Shown here: one piece after another, positions 1 to 5,487 of the stretch
Position numbering within the stretch: the first letter of the stretch is position 1
Layout: each line of letters starts with the position of its first letter
Source of the DNA: a virus
Strand: one strand, 5' to 3'
DNA: 25,331 nucleotides
Virus record (IMG/VR): IMGVR_UViG_3300006754_000153
Span: 1 to 25,331 of that record
Made by a program: the position numbers and the translations under genes
The notes under the pieces: model-generated
The model's database searches: none
Told to the model about the DNA's origin: nothing
What the model saw: the letters and a program-made list of their open reading frames with translations, nothing else

Positions 1-171
1 AGGTTTGAATGTTCCCAAGCCTTCGCTATCTATCCTCTGCATTTCATACTGAGGACTCATCGCACTGTATAGCCCAGCCAATGCATGTCTTAATTTCTTT
101 TGTTCCTCCTCATTTCTTTCAAGGGCATGGATTAAGTCAGCTTTCTTCATACTTTTATATCGATCATCCAT
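1..171 (-). CDS. Hypothetical protein, N-terminal 57 residues (cut by window edge)
   Basis: The reading frame is open from an ATG at 171 down to base 1 and runs off the window, so only the N-terminus is visible. It begins MDDRYKSMKKADLIHALERN, followed by a run of charged residues (NEEEQKKLRHAL) that looks like an amphipathic or coiled-coil helix. A GGAGAA ribosome binding site lies 11 bases before the ATG. It follows the VWA gene on the same strand, separated by a terminator-like hairpin. I do not recognise a family. The call rests on the open frame and the ribosome binding site. Confidence 0.6.
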   Translation of the reverse strand, partial: MDDRYKSMKKADLIHALERNEEEQKKLRHALAGLYSAMSPQYEMQRIDSEGLGTFKP

Positions 172-211
172 ATTTAAACTGTTCTCCAAATTAAAAAATA
201 TTTTTATTTTT

Positions 212-242
212 ATTCCCCCCCTGCCCTAGAGCAGGAGGGAAT
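212..242 (-). terminator. Terminator-like hairpin downstream of the VWA gene
   Basis: ATTCCC...CCTGC (212-224) pairs with GCAGGAGGGAAT (231-242) around a 6-nt loop, giving about 11 base pairs with one mismatch and one bulge. On the minus strand it follows the VWA stop codon, and an A/T-rich stretch ending in ATTTTTT comes about 13 nt later. The T-run is not directly adjacent, so intrinsic termination is plausible but not certain. Confidence 0.45.
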
Positions 243-248
243 CCCGAA

Positions 249-1358
249 TTAATTAATGCTGCTCACCTCCTGTATTACGATCCGATTCAGTACCTGTGCC
301 AGCACCTGATCGTTCACTTCTTTCCTGCCCATCCTGTCCACAATGCAATTCACTGGGACTACCCTGAATTCATGGGGTAAAGGAAGGTTGTTGTCCATCT
401 CTTCAGGTACTAGGTTGAGGACATAGGTGGTGACGTTAGGGCCACGCCTACGCTGCCACTCCACTGCCTGTTTAAAATCTCTGGCACTTTCAAACTCACC
501 ATCACAGAGGATGATATCGATACGAGGCTCACCTATTTTGTTTCGCCTTACCTCGTTGTTGTACATCTGCTCAAGTAGGGGAGCGAGGTTAGTCTGGATC
601 GCATCGCTTTTTAATGGGTCATCTACAGTAATATTCTGAAGATACTTGAATGCCATCTCCTTCCTTGCCTCTCGACCATACTCTCCAGTGTGTTGCTGGG
701 TAATACGATTGAACGTGAAGGCATCATATGTCAGGTATGGATACTGCTTACCTGCAGTCCACAGTTGGAGTAATAGGCTGTTAGTAATCTTACCCATGGC
801 TCGTGAACAGAAGCCTGTCTCTGGCATATGAGTAGAGCCAGAGTCATCCACCGCCAAGTTCAAGTGCTTGCGTACCTCCAGCCGTCCCTTAGTCTCATCA
901 CCCCAGCCCTGCCCATCTACGATGAGGTTGACTGGATCATCCAGTAACTCACCGTCATCTAGGTCAGCCCTTTCCTTGGCCTTGGTTGCTGAGTACAGGG
1001 CATCCAGTAATACCGATGCTGACTTTAATGTAAGTTTATCTACAGCAGCAACGTAACCCTGATTGGCATCTTCAGAGTTAGCTTCCCTTGCTGATTCCCA
1101 GAGCTGATCTATCTCAGCTTTAGTCATGCCCTTTAACTCATCCTCTGCCAGCTTCACAATCTGCATACACAGGTCTTTGTTCTCATGCTGGCGAAGTGGA
1201 TCAAGAATACCCCTGACACGTGTCCTGATATACATATCGGTGAACTCTTTCTTGGTAGTTTGTTTGAGGAAAGTTCTCTCACTCATCCCACGACTACCAC
1301 TACGGTAGTTAATCCTTCCTGAACTTACCTTCCTGTATCCTCCATCATTCTTAGCCAT
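249..1358 (-). CDS. VWA-domain (MIDAS) protein, CobT/MoxR-partner type
   Basis: This 369-residue protein has a C-terminal von Willebrand factor A-like domain. The metal-ion-dependent adhesion site is visible as D171-x-S173-x-S175 (LAVDDSGST). A candidate MIDAS threonine is T256, and the typical later acidic motif is LCDGEFE (D286). The N-terminal half is charged and helical and has no family I can name. In bacteria such VWA proteins work with AAA+ ATPases, for example CobT with CobS in cobalt chelatase, or VWA partners of MoxR. An AAA+ gene of that class lies just upstream in the same direction, separated only by a tiny ORF, so the two probably form one unit. Start: ATG with an AGGAGG site 9 bases upstream. 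The substrate remodelled in a phage context is unknown. Confidence 0.8.
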   Translation of the reverse strand: MAKNDGGYRKVSSGRINYRSGSRGMSERTFLKQTTKKEFTDMYIRTRVRGILDPLRQHENKDLCMQIVKLAEDELKGMTKAEIDQLWESAREANSEDANQGYVAAVDKLTLKSASVLLDALYSATKAKERADLDDGELLDDPVNLIVDGQGWGDETKGRLEVRKHLNLAVDDSGSTHMPETGFCSRAMGKITNSLLLQLWTAGKQYPYLTYDAFTFNRITQQHTGEYGREARKEMAFKYLQNITVDDPLKSDAIQTNLAPLLEQMYNNEVRRNKIGEPRIDIILCDGEFESARDFKQAVEWQRRRGPNVTTYVLNLVPEEMDNNLPLPHEFRVVPVNCIVDRMGRKEVNDQVLAQVLNRIVIQEVSSIN

Positions 1359-1359
1359 A

Positions 1360-1434
1360 CTAGTTTGCCTCCTGTAATTTAAACTTCGGTGTCTGGTTTT
1401 CCCTGATCTTTATTCGTCTGTCAGTCTTAGTCAT
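1360..1434 (-). CDS. 24-residue basic peptide between the AAA+ and VWA genes
   Basis: A short frame, ATG at 1434 to TAG at 1360, encodes MTKTDRRIKIRENQTPKFKL plus QEAN. It has its own GGAGA site seven bases before the ATG, and its stop codon is one base from the ATG of the VWA gene. The AGGAGG site of the VWA gene lies inside its last codons, as expected for translational coupling. It fills the gap between two genes in the same direction. It could be a real micro-protein or a leader that couples translation of the VWA gene. No family is recognisable. Confidence 0.45.
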   Translation of the reverse strand: MTKTDRRIKIRENQTPKFKLQEAN

Positions 1435-1466
1435 AACTTATCTCCAAAAAATATTTTTTTATTTTT

Positions 1467-2540
1467 TTATTCTGCTTTGGCATCTGGGTCTATACTGAGT
1501 GCTCGCCATGCAGTCTTGATGATGACATCAACTGCGTCTATGTCATGCTGGGCATCGATCTTAGTGAGGATAGATTTCCTCATAAGTTCTCTGAATCCCA
1601 CGACTGATCTGCGTGACTTCATAGCGGATGCCATCTTGGCAGCAGCCAGCCCCCTTCGGGGGGATATCTGGTAACCAATACGGTTATCCTTCCATGATTT
1701 GTAGAGGGTGTCAGTCAGGAACACTGCATCGTTAATGAATGTCTTCGCCATGCCATGTGCTTTGAACATGGCAGCCAGTGATTCCCCTGAAAGGGGAGGC
1801 ACTTCGATAGACCAGAACCTGTCACGCAGTGCCTCGTTCATTCGCCTAGTACCAACGTAGTTGGGATTCCTAGTCATGAAGCACCTGAAGTCTGGGTGTA
1901 CCTCGATTGTCTGACCAGCTACCTGAAAGGTAGACCCCACTTGAGCAGGGCGGTCAGTCATACCGTTGATGAATGACATAGCCTCTGGCTCTGCCATGTT
2001 GGCCTCATCGATCAAGGCCCAGTCTCCCTGCTTCGCAGCAGTAGCAAACTCTGCTGCTGTGAAGACAGTCGAGCCAGCTATCAACTCTCGTTGACCTACT
2101 AGGTCACGCTTCCTGAGTCCACCGTCAGCAGTTACCACTGCTAGGTTCTTGCCTAGCTTCGCTGCGAGGTGATGTATAGCTAGAGTCTTACCGCTACCTG
2201 CTGGGCCCATCAACTCAACGTGTCCAATCATGGCAGCAGCATCGAGTTCTTCCAGCCATGGTGGGGTGACGTAGTCACCGTTCACCTCGGACGTTGCCTT
2301 CGGCACATCGGGCCAGATGATTGACTCGCCCTGTTCAGGCGGTGACTGTGGTGCTGACTCTACCTTCGGTGAGTTGACCACTATCCTCGCTGGGGTCTCA
2401 CTTATCCCACCGCATGGCTTGCATTCACAGTCAGCCAGTGCCAAGACAATCTTCGATTTAATCTTGGTCGGCAGCTTATGTGTCTTAGCCAGCTTTCGTA
2501 GCTGATCTATCTCTAGATTCTCCAGTTCAATCGCTCTCAT
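1467..2540 (-). CDS. AAA+ ATPase, MoxR/CobS-like (AAA_5 type)
   Basis: This 357-residue protein has a complete AAA+ core. Walker A is GPAGSGKT (112-119), Walker B is WALIDEAN (174-181), the sensor-1 asparagine lies in FMTRNPN (near 225), and arginine-finger candidates lie in EALRDRF (near 239-241). The layout fits the dynein-related/MoxR/CobS group. The N-terminus (about 5-36) resembles a SAP/HeH-like helical motif, followed by a Cys cluster (C38, C40, C43) and a Pro-rich linker. It probably uses ATP hydrolysis to remodel a protein or complex together with the VWA protein encoded downstream. Start: ATG with GGAGAAG four bases upstream. A candidate promoter lies at 2594-2623. Marine phages, notably cyanophages, often carry CobS-annotated ATPases of this class. 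The client here is unknown. Confidence 0.85.
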   Translation of the reverse strand: MRAIELENLEIDQLRKLAKTHKLPTKIKSKIVLALADCECKPCGGISETPARIVVNSPKVESAPQSPPEQGESIIWPDVPKATSEVNGDYVTPPWLEELDAAAMIGHVELMGPAGSGKTLAIHHLAAKLGKNLAVVTADGGLRKRDLVGQRELIAGSTVFTAAEFATAAKQGDWALIDEANMAEPEAMSFINGMTDRPAQVGSTFQVAGQTIEVHPDFRCFMTRNPNYVGTRRMNEALRDRFWSIEVPPLSGESLAAMFKAHGMAKTFINDAVFLTDTLYKSWKDNRIGYQISPRRGLAAAKMASAMKSRRSVVGFRELMRKSILTKIDAQHDIDAVDVIIKTAWRALSIDPDAKAE

Positions 2541-2593
2541 TTTACTTCTCCAAAGTAACTAGTAATCGCTGTGCAAATGCACAACGCAAGGTA

Positions 2594-2623
2594 ATTAAAC
2601 CACACCCTTTAGGGTGATGTCAA
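2594..2623 (-). promoter_or_regulatory. Candidate sigma-70 promoter with a hairpin in its spacer, for the AAA+/VWA unit
   Basis: On the minus strand there is a perfect TTGACA (2618-2623), an 18-nt spacer and TTTAAT (2594-2599, five of six consensus matches). The spacer contains CACCC-TAAA-GGGTG (2603-2616), a perfect 5-bp hairpin. Transcription would begin near 2587. The leader before the AAA+ ATG then holds another hairpin, TGTGC-AAAT-GCACA (2570-2583). Confidence 0.5.
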
Positions 2624-2669
2624 AGAAATATTTTTACTGCACCTCCTTTGTTTTAAATTACAGCTGGTA

Positions 2670-2704
2670 TTCACTACTCCTCCTTTAGGAGGAGGAGTAG
2701 TGAA
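2670..2704 (-). terminator. Strong 15-bp hairpin ending the 5106-2710 gene group
   Basis: The arm TTCACTACTCCTCCT (2670-2684) pairs perfectly with AGGAGGAGTAGTGAA (2690-2704) around a 5-nt loop. It starts a few bases after the stop codon of the 2710 gene, and that stop codon itself sits in a second 6-bp hairpin (2705-2719). The minus strand beyond has A/T-rich sequence but no clean U-run. It may act as a terminator or as a 3' end stabiliser. Confidence 0.55.
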
Positions 2705-2709
2705 ACAGT

Positions 2710-3366
2710 CTAAGACTGTGGTTTTTTACAGGCTCTGCAAGCCACATGCCTTGGGTCTGAAGTTTTCACCACCCAGCTAGCTTTGACTGGGAAATTTCCT
2801 GCGTAGCTGACATTCCCCTGCTCATTTATCCTGTGCTCAGCTTGGGTAGTGTCATACACTTTGATCTCAGCAGGGGCGTAGCCCTGTATTCCACGAGCTG
2901 CCCAGTAACTCTGGCCTTGGTGCTTGAGTGTGATGTGAGTATCAGTGTGATCCAGAATCTTAGCTGGTTTGGTAGTGACTCCATCGAATGTGACTACGTC
3001 ACCTCTGACAAACATCCTCATGAATGTTCCCTGTCGTATGATCGGTGTCCTGTCTGAGCCGAAGCTATCGAACCTCGTTTTGTAGTCAGGGATACGATCT
3101 AAATATTCAGACCACTCCTTACGGTCTTCGACCGTATATCCCCACAGTACTCGATATTCTGTCTCATGTGTCGTGACTCCGAAGGAGTCTGTGGTGTAGT
3201 GGTGCGTTGTTACGACTGCACATTCAGTGCCATTCGTATCTACGATACGGAACTCGCCCTTCACAATAGCTAGAGACTTCAGTGAGTCCCCCAGCCTAGT
3301 CACTGTGTCTTCGACACGCCTGATTTCATCATCGCTATAGTCGGCTACGGTAAGTAGTAATTCCAT
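2710..3366 (-). CDS. Hypothetical protein (218 aa)
   Basis: I do not recognise a family. The protein starts MELLLTVADYSDDEIRRVED (acidic helical N-terminus). Its middle has beta-rich stretches, including MRMFVRGDVVTFDG and AKILDHTDTHITLKHQGQ, that could form a small barrel. It ends in a C-x2-C pair (ACRACKK) with no visible second half of a zinc site. The frame also has an ATG five codons upstream, at 3381. I prefer 3366 because GGAGAA lies nine bases before it, and because the two genes upstream in this operon show the same order of hairpin, GGAGAAG-like site and ATG. The TAG stop lies within a perfect hairpin. The coding DNA holds six or more of the short palindromes described in the findings. 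It is the last gene of the 5106-2710 group. Confidence 0.7.
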   Translation of the reverse strand: MELLLTVADYSDDEIRRVEDTVTRLGDSLKSLAIVKGEFRIVDTNGTECAVVTTHHYTTDSFGVTTHETEYRVLWGYTVEDRKEWSEYLDRIPDYKTRFDSFGSDRTPIIRQGTFMRMFVRGDVVTFDGVTTKPAKILDHTDTHITLKHQGQSYWAARGIQGYAPAEIKVYDTTQAEHRINEQGNVSYAGNFPVKASWVVKTSDPRHVACRACKKPQS

Positions 3367-3400
3367 TACTAATTTCTCCATTGTTCGTCCCTTCGGGACG
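3367..3400 (-). promoter_or_regulatory. Hairpin plus ribosome binding site module before the 2710-3366 gene
   Basis: A perfect 6-bp hairpin with triloop (CGTCCC-TTC-GGGACG, 3386-3400) precedes TGGAGAA and the ATG at 3366. The arrangement matches the modules before the next two genes upstream and decides the start codon here. Confidence 0.5.
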
Positions 3401-3470
3401 GCTTGTATGTTCGACCTAGTTGAGGGTCATATTGACCATAAGCAACCTCCTTCCTAGCCTTCGGCTAGTG

Positions 3471-4397
3471 TTAATTCGAATACCCAGAGTCCACCCCCCT
3501 AGCCTTTAGGCTAGAGAGGGCTTTGGCTGACTGGCTGCCCTTCGGCTGTGTCCCATGTATCAAGAGTCCGAAGGACTCTTTGCCGAACACTGCATGACTA
3601 TCGTCATGGTCTATCTCCAGTCCTTCGGACTGGGCTTGCTCTGGGCTGAACACCACCTTGGCAACCTTCAGTCCCTTTAGGGACTGGATCAGGTGGTCGT
3701 ACTTCCCACCTTCACTGGCTGTGAGAACGAAGTTCTCAGGCAGTGGCTGCCATGCCTGACGTAGCTTTGCTACGTGGTGCAGTGACTTGGTATAGGCGTA
3801 GCCTATAACTCTAGGCATCGGCTGGTTTTGTGGCAGGGTGGTGGCCCGAAGGGCCATAGCCCAGCCTTCTAAGTACTTCGTACTGTAGAAGTCACCGCCG
3901 ACATGAATTCTTATGATGACTACGTCATCAGGCTTGAACTTCTTCGTAGCATCTTTGATGCTAGCGAGGATCAGTGCAGCGATAGCATACGCTGCATTTT
4001 CTCCAATTAACTTACGTAGTAAGTTAAAGTTGTGCCAGTTTTGCTGCCTGACGTTCTCGTATCTCTCAGCACTAGCCTCGAAACACCTGAACTTTAGTTC
4101 AGGACTATCCCAGATTTTGCCAGTCACTGGATCGGCGAATGCTAAGCATTCGTTCGCTCCGGGACAGCTCCAACCTGCTGGCAGTGTCAGGGTAAGTACT
4201 CTTACCCTAGACTCTGGTATCTCCAGCTCCGCTGCTGCTGCTTTTCTCAAAGCTTTCAGCTTTGAATTGCCATTGCCGAAGCTGAGCAACTCGCCTTTCT
4301 TCGGATCAATCCCACCTTCGGTGGGTATGTCCGATGTCCAGCTCTGAGTGGCCTTGTCGTACTGCACCTTCGGTGCACTGTATGGGTTGTCGTTCAT
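3471..4397 (-). CDS. GP88-family phage protein
   Basis: The 308-residue product matches what I know of the phage 'gene product 88' family, first described in mycobacteriophages. The recognisable motifs are LPAGWSCPGANECLAFAD (73-90) with Cys78 and Cys84, LKFRCFEAS (101-109) with Cys105, WHNFNLLRKL (121-130), RIHVGGDFYS (163-172) and IGYAYTKSL (198-206). The ordered Cys and His residues suggest metal or cofactor binding, but the biochemical role of the family is not established. The length is normal for the family. The ATG has AGGAGAAG five bases upstream, with a 7-bp hairpin immediately before that. The gene carries about twenty short perfect palindromes, several lying exactly on conserved motifs. 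The neighbours upstream and downstream are unknown proteins in the same operon. Confidence 0.85.
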   Translation of the reverse strand: MNDNPYSAPKVQYDKATQSWTSDIPTEGGIDPKKGELLSFGNGNSKLKALRKAAAAELEIPESRVRVLTLTLPAGWSCPGANECLAFADPVTGKIWDSPELKFRCFEASAERYENVRQQNWHNFNLLRKLIGENAAYAIAALILASIKDATKKFKPDDVVIIRIHVGGDFYSTKYLEGWAMALRATTLPQNQPMPRVIGYAYTKSLHHVAKLRQAWQPLPENFVLTASEGGKYDHLIQSLKGLKVAKVVFSPEQAQSEGLEIDHDDSHAVFGKESFGLLIHGTQPKGSQSAKALSSLKARGVDSGYSN

Positions 4398-4427
4398 GTT
4401 TTCTTCTCCTTCACCCCTTCGGGGTGA
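4398..4427 (-). promoter_or_regulatory. Hairpin plus ribosome binding site module before the GP88 gene
   Basis: TCACCCC-TTC-GGGGTGA (4411-4427, 7 bp, triloop) abuts and slightly overlaps the AAGGAGAAG site (4403-4411), followed by AAAAC and the ATG at 4397. The hairpin fills the whole gap to the stop codon of the upstream gene (4429). Confidence 0.55.
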
Positions 4428-4428
4428 C

Positions 4429-5106
4429 TTATTTAATTAGCTTGTAACCCATTGGCTTCATCTCTCCAGTCTTGGCGACTTGGACATACAGCGAAGCTGC
4501 ATGTTTTCCAGTCGGAACAGCTCCGCTGTTACTAGCTGCCTCGATGGCTTCTCGCTTGGTACTAGCGTAGCTAGTCTCGCCGTTGTCACCGTTGGACATC
4601 GTGACTACCGTTGTCCACTTTCCCCTGTAAGGGGAATCTGGGTAAGTGTCCTTGAAAATTTCCAGCTTGCTGATCCACACCTTCGGTGTGGACTTGGCCT
4701 TGGATTTCTTGGACTTCGTCACCTTCGGTGACGATTTGGCCTTGGCTTTGGTCTTCGCTTTCCCCTTCGGGGAAGTTTTCTTGGCCTTGACCTTGACTCC
4801 GAAGGAGTCACAGCTTCGGATTCTCTCGGCTGCTGCAAGAGCTTCGCTCTTGTCAGTCTCGAAGTGGTCGGCTGGAAAGTAGCGTTTTTCGTTTATGTAA
4901 ACATAAACGCAGTACTCCTCGAACTCGTTGTCGTAGACAACCCTAGTACCTACGGTACTAGCTGGCTCCCAGTCAGCGATAGTGGCGAATTTCTTAGAGT
5001 TACGTAGTAACTCTCTACCCTCAACCCACTTGACGAACAGTGTCCCCCTCAACCCCTTCGGGGTTGAGTTGTGCTGTACCTTCTCGACTGTTTTTGCTGT
5101 TCCCAT
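4429..5106 (-). CDS. Two-domain Lys-rich protein of unknown function (225 aa)
   Basis: No family is recognised. Two globular parts flank a strongly basic linker (about residues 104-143) made of K/A/S/P and containing repeated SPKG, SPKV and TPKV. The globular parts look like diverged copies of one small domain: the first carries FETDKSEALAAAERI and the second YASTKREAIEAAS, each after a beta-rich stretch (YCVYVYINEKRY and KWTTVVTMSNGD). The linker suggests nucleic-acid binding, by inference only. The repeated PK pairs are encoded by CCGAAG at the centre of hairpins, so the DNA palindromes and the peptide repeats are linked. The ATG has AAGGAGAAG three bases upstream and a hairpin before it. 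It is the first gene of the minus-strand operon, with a promoter candidate at 5230-5258. Confidence 0.7.
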   Translation of the reverse strand: MGTAKTVEKVQHNSTPKGLRGTLFVKWVEGRELLRNSKKFATIADWEPASTVGTRVVYDNEFEEYCVYVYINEKRYFPADHFETDKSEALAAAERIRSCDSFGVKVKAKKTSPKGKAKTKAKAKSSPKVTKSKKSKAKSTPKVWISKLEIFKDTYPDSPYRGKWTTVVTMSNGDNGETSYASTKREAIEAASNSGAVPTGKHAASLYVQVAKTGEMKPMGYKLIK

Positions 5107-5132
5107 TTTCTTCTCCTTGCCCCTTCGGGGCA
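5107..5132 (-). promoter_or_regulatory. Hairpin plus ribosome binding site module before the first operon gene
   Basis: TGCCCC-TTC-GGGGCA (5118-5132) directly adjoins AAGGAGAAG (5110-5118), followed by AAA and the ATG at 5106. The layout is almost identical to the module at 4398-4427. Confidence 0.55.
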
Positions 5133-5487
5133 GCTTGTGTTTGTGGCGATAGACTCGCCGATTAGTTGGGACGTAGTCCCATTTCAGCTCTTGGATTTAC
5201 CCTTCGGGTAGAGCTGGCCTCCGCTGCCTATCTTACGTAGTAAGACGGCCGATGTCAAATCCTAGGCACGACAGGAAGGATAATCAACATTCTGGACACC
5301 TGAAAAAGGAGATCAGGTCAGACAGCGAAGCTGTCTGCGGTCAGATCGGTCTGGAAAAGTCAGCAGCGAAGCTGCTGGCGGTTCGGCTGGACTGAGGCCG
5401 AAGGGGGCATAGCTTGGCTTTCTCTCTCTAAGAGTGCTTATACCCTTGACAGAATTTTTTTGCTAAAAGATCGTTCTGATCACGTTC
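5133..5487. other. Non-coding leader and upstream region with hairpins
   Basis: I see no convincing gene here. The region holds hairpins at 5145-5159, 5167-5181, 5198-5210 (enclosed by an outer CAGCTC/GAGCTG pair at 5185-5190 and 5211-5216), 5231-5245, 5319-5337 and 5361-5377. The last two share the core CAGCGAAGCTG, and an ACCTGA/TCAGGT pair lies just before them. An isolated plus-strand TTGACA at 5446-5451 has no good -10 box at normal spacing. A seven-T run follows at 5455-5461. The part from 5281 to 5400 could be a structured RNA or a replication or regulatory site, but nothing identifies it. Confidence 0.4.
5230..5258 (-). promoter_or_regulatory. Candidate sigma-70 promoter of the 5106-2710 operon, overlapping a hairpin
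   Basis: The minus strand has a perfect TTGACA (5253-5258), a 17-nt spacer and TAAGAT (5230-5235, four of six matches). The palindrome TCTTAC-GTA-GTAAGA (5231-5245) covers most of the -10 box and half the spacer. Transcription would start near 5223, giving a leader of about 115 nt with several further hairpins before the ATG at 5106. Confidence 0.45.

Larger units (their letters stand above)
2603..5377. repeat. Dense field of about fifty short perfect tight-loop palindromes
   Basis: By eye I find about fifty perfect inverted repeats with stems mostly of 5-9 bp and loops of 3-4 nt. They lie in three genes and in the intergenic gaps. Centre TTC or GAA (24): 3120-3136, 3175-3189, 3305-3317, 3386-3400, 3454-3468, 3562-3580, 3617-3633, 3722-3738, 3842-3856, 3872-3884, 4247-4265, 4311-4325, 4363-4377, 4411-4427, 4674-4692, 4716-4734, 4760-4774, 4794-4810, 4836-4852, 5048-5068, 5118-5132, 5198-5210, 5319-5337, 5361-5377. 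Centre GTA or TAC (12): 2990-3002, 3235-3249, 3791-3807, 3914-3930, 4007-4027, 4561-4575, 4620-4636, 4927-4941, 4943-4961, 4996-5014, 5167-5181, 5231-5245. Other centres: 2603-2616, 2705-2719, 3425-3437, 3499-3514, 3593-3608, 3669-3686, 3739-3751, 3759-3775, 3947-3963, 4086-4103, 4136-4152, 4189-4208, 4516-4530, 4890-4909. The arms differ from one another; only the loop and its closing pair recur. Confidence 0.85.

Noticed and set aside
9-194. Plus-strand 61-residue frame at the left edge
   Set aside because: It lies opposite a minus-strand gene with a good ribosome binding site and has no site of its own.
3913-4347. Long plus-strand frame (144 aa) opposite the GP88 gene
   Set aside because: The opposite strand encodes recognisable GP88 motifs; this frame is a shadow with low-complexity content.
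2603-5377. Reading each palindrome as a rho-independent terminator
   Set aside because: Most lie inside open reading frames and none is followed by a U-run, so they cannot all be terminators.
2603-5377. CRISPR array or dispersed mobile repeat family
   Set aside because: The arms differ in every copy and the spacing is irregular; only the loop and closing pair recur, so there is no repeat-spacer structure and no common mobile sequence.
5446-5451. Plus-strand promoter at TTGACA
   Set aside because: No acceptable -10 hexamer at 16-18 nt spacing; the closest A/T-rich hexamer is only about 12 nt away.
5133-5487. tRNA or known riboswitch in the control region
   Set aside because: The hairpins do not arrange into a cloverleaf and I recognise no riboswitch core.
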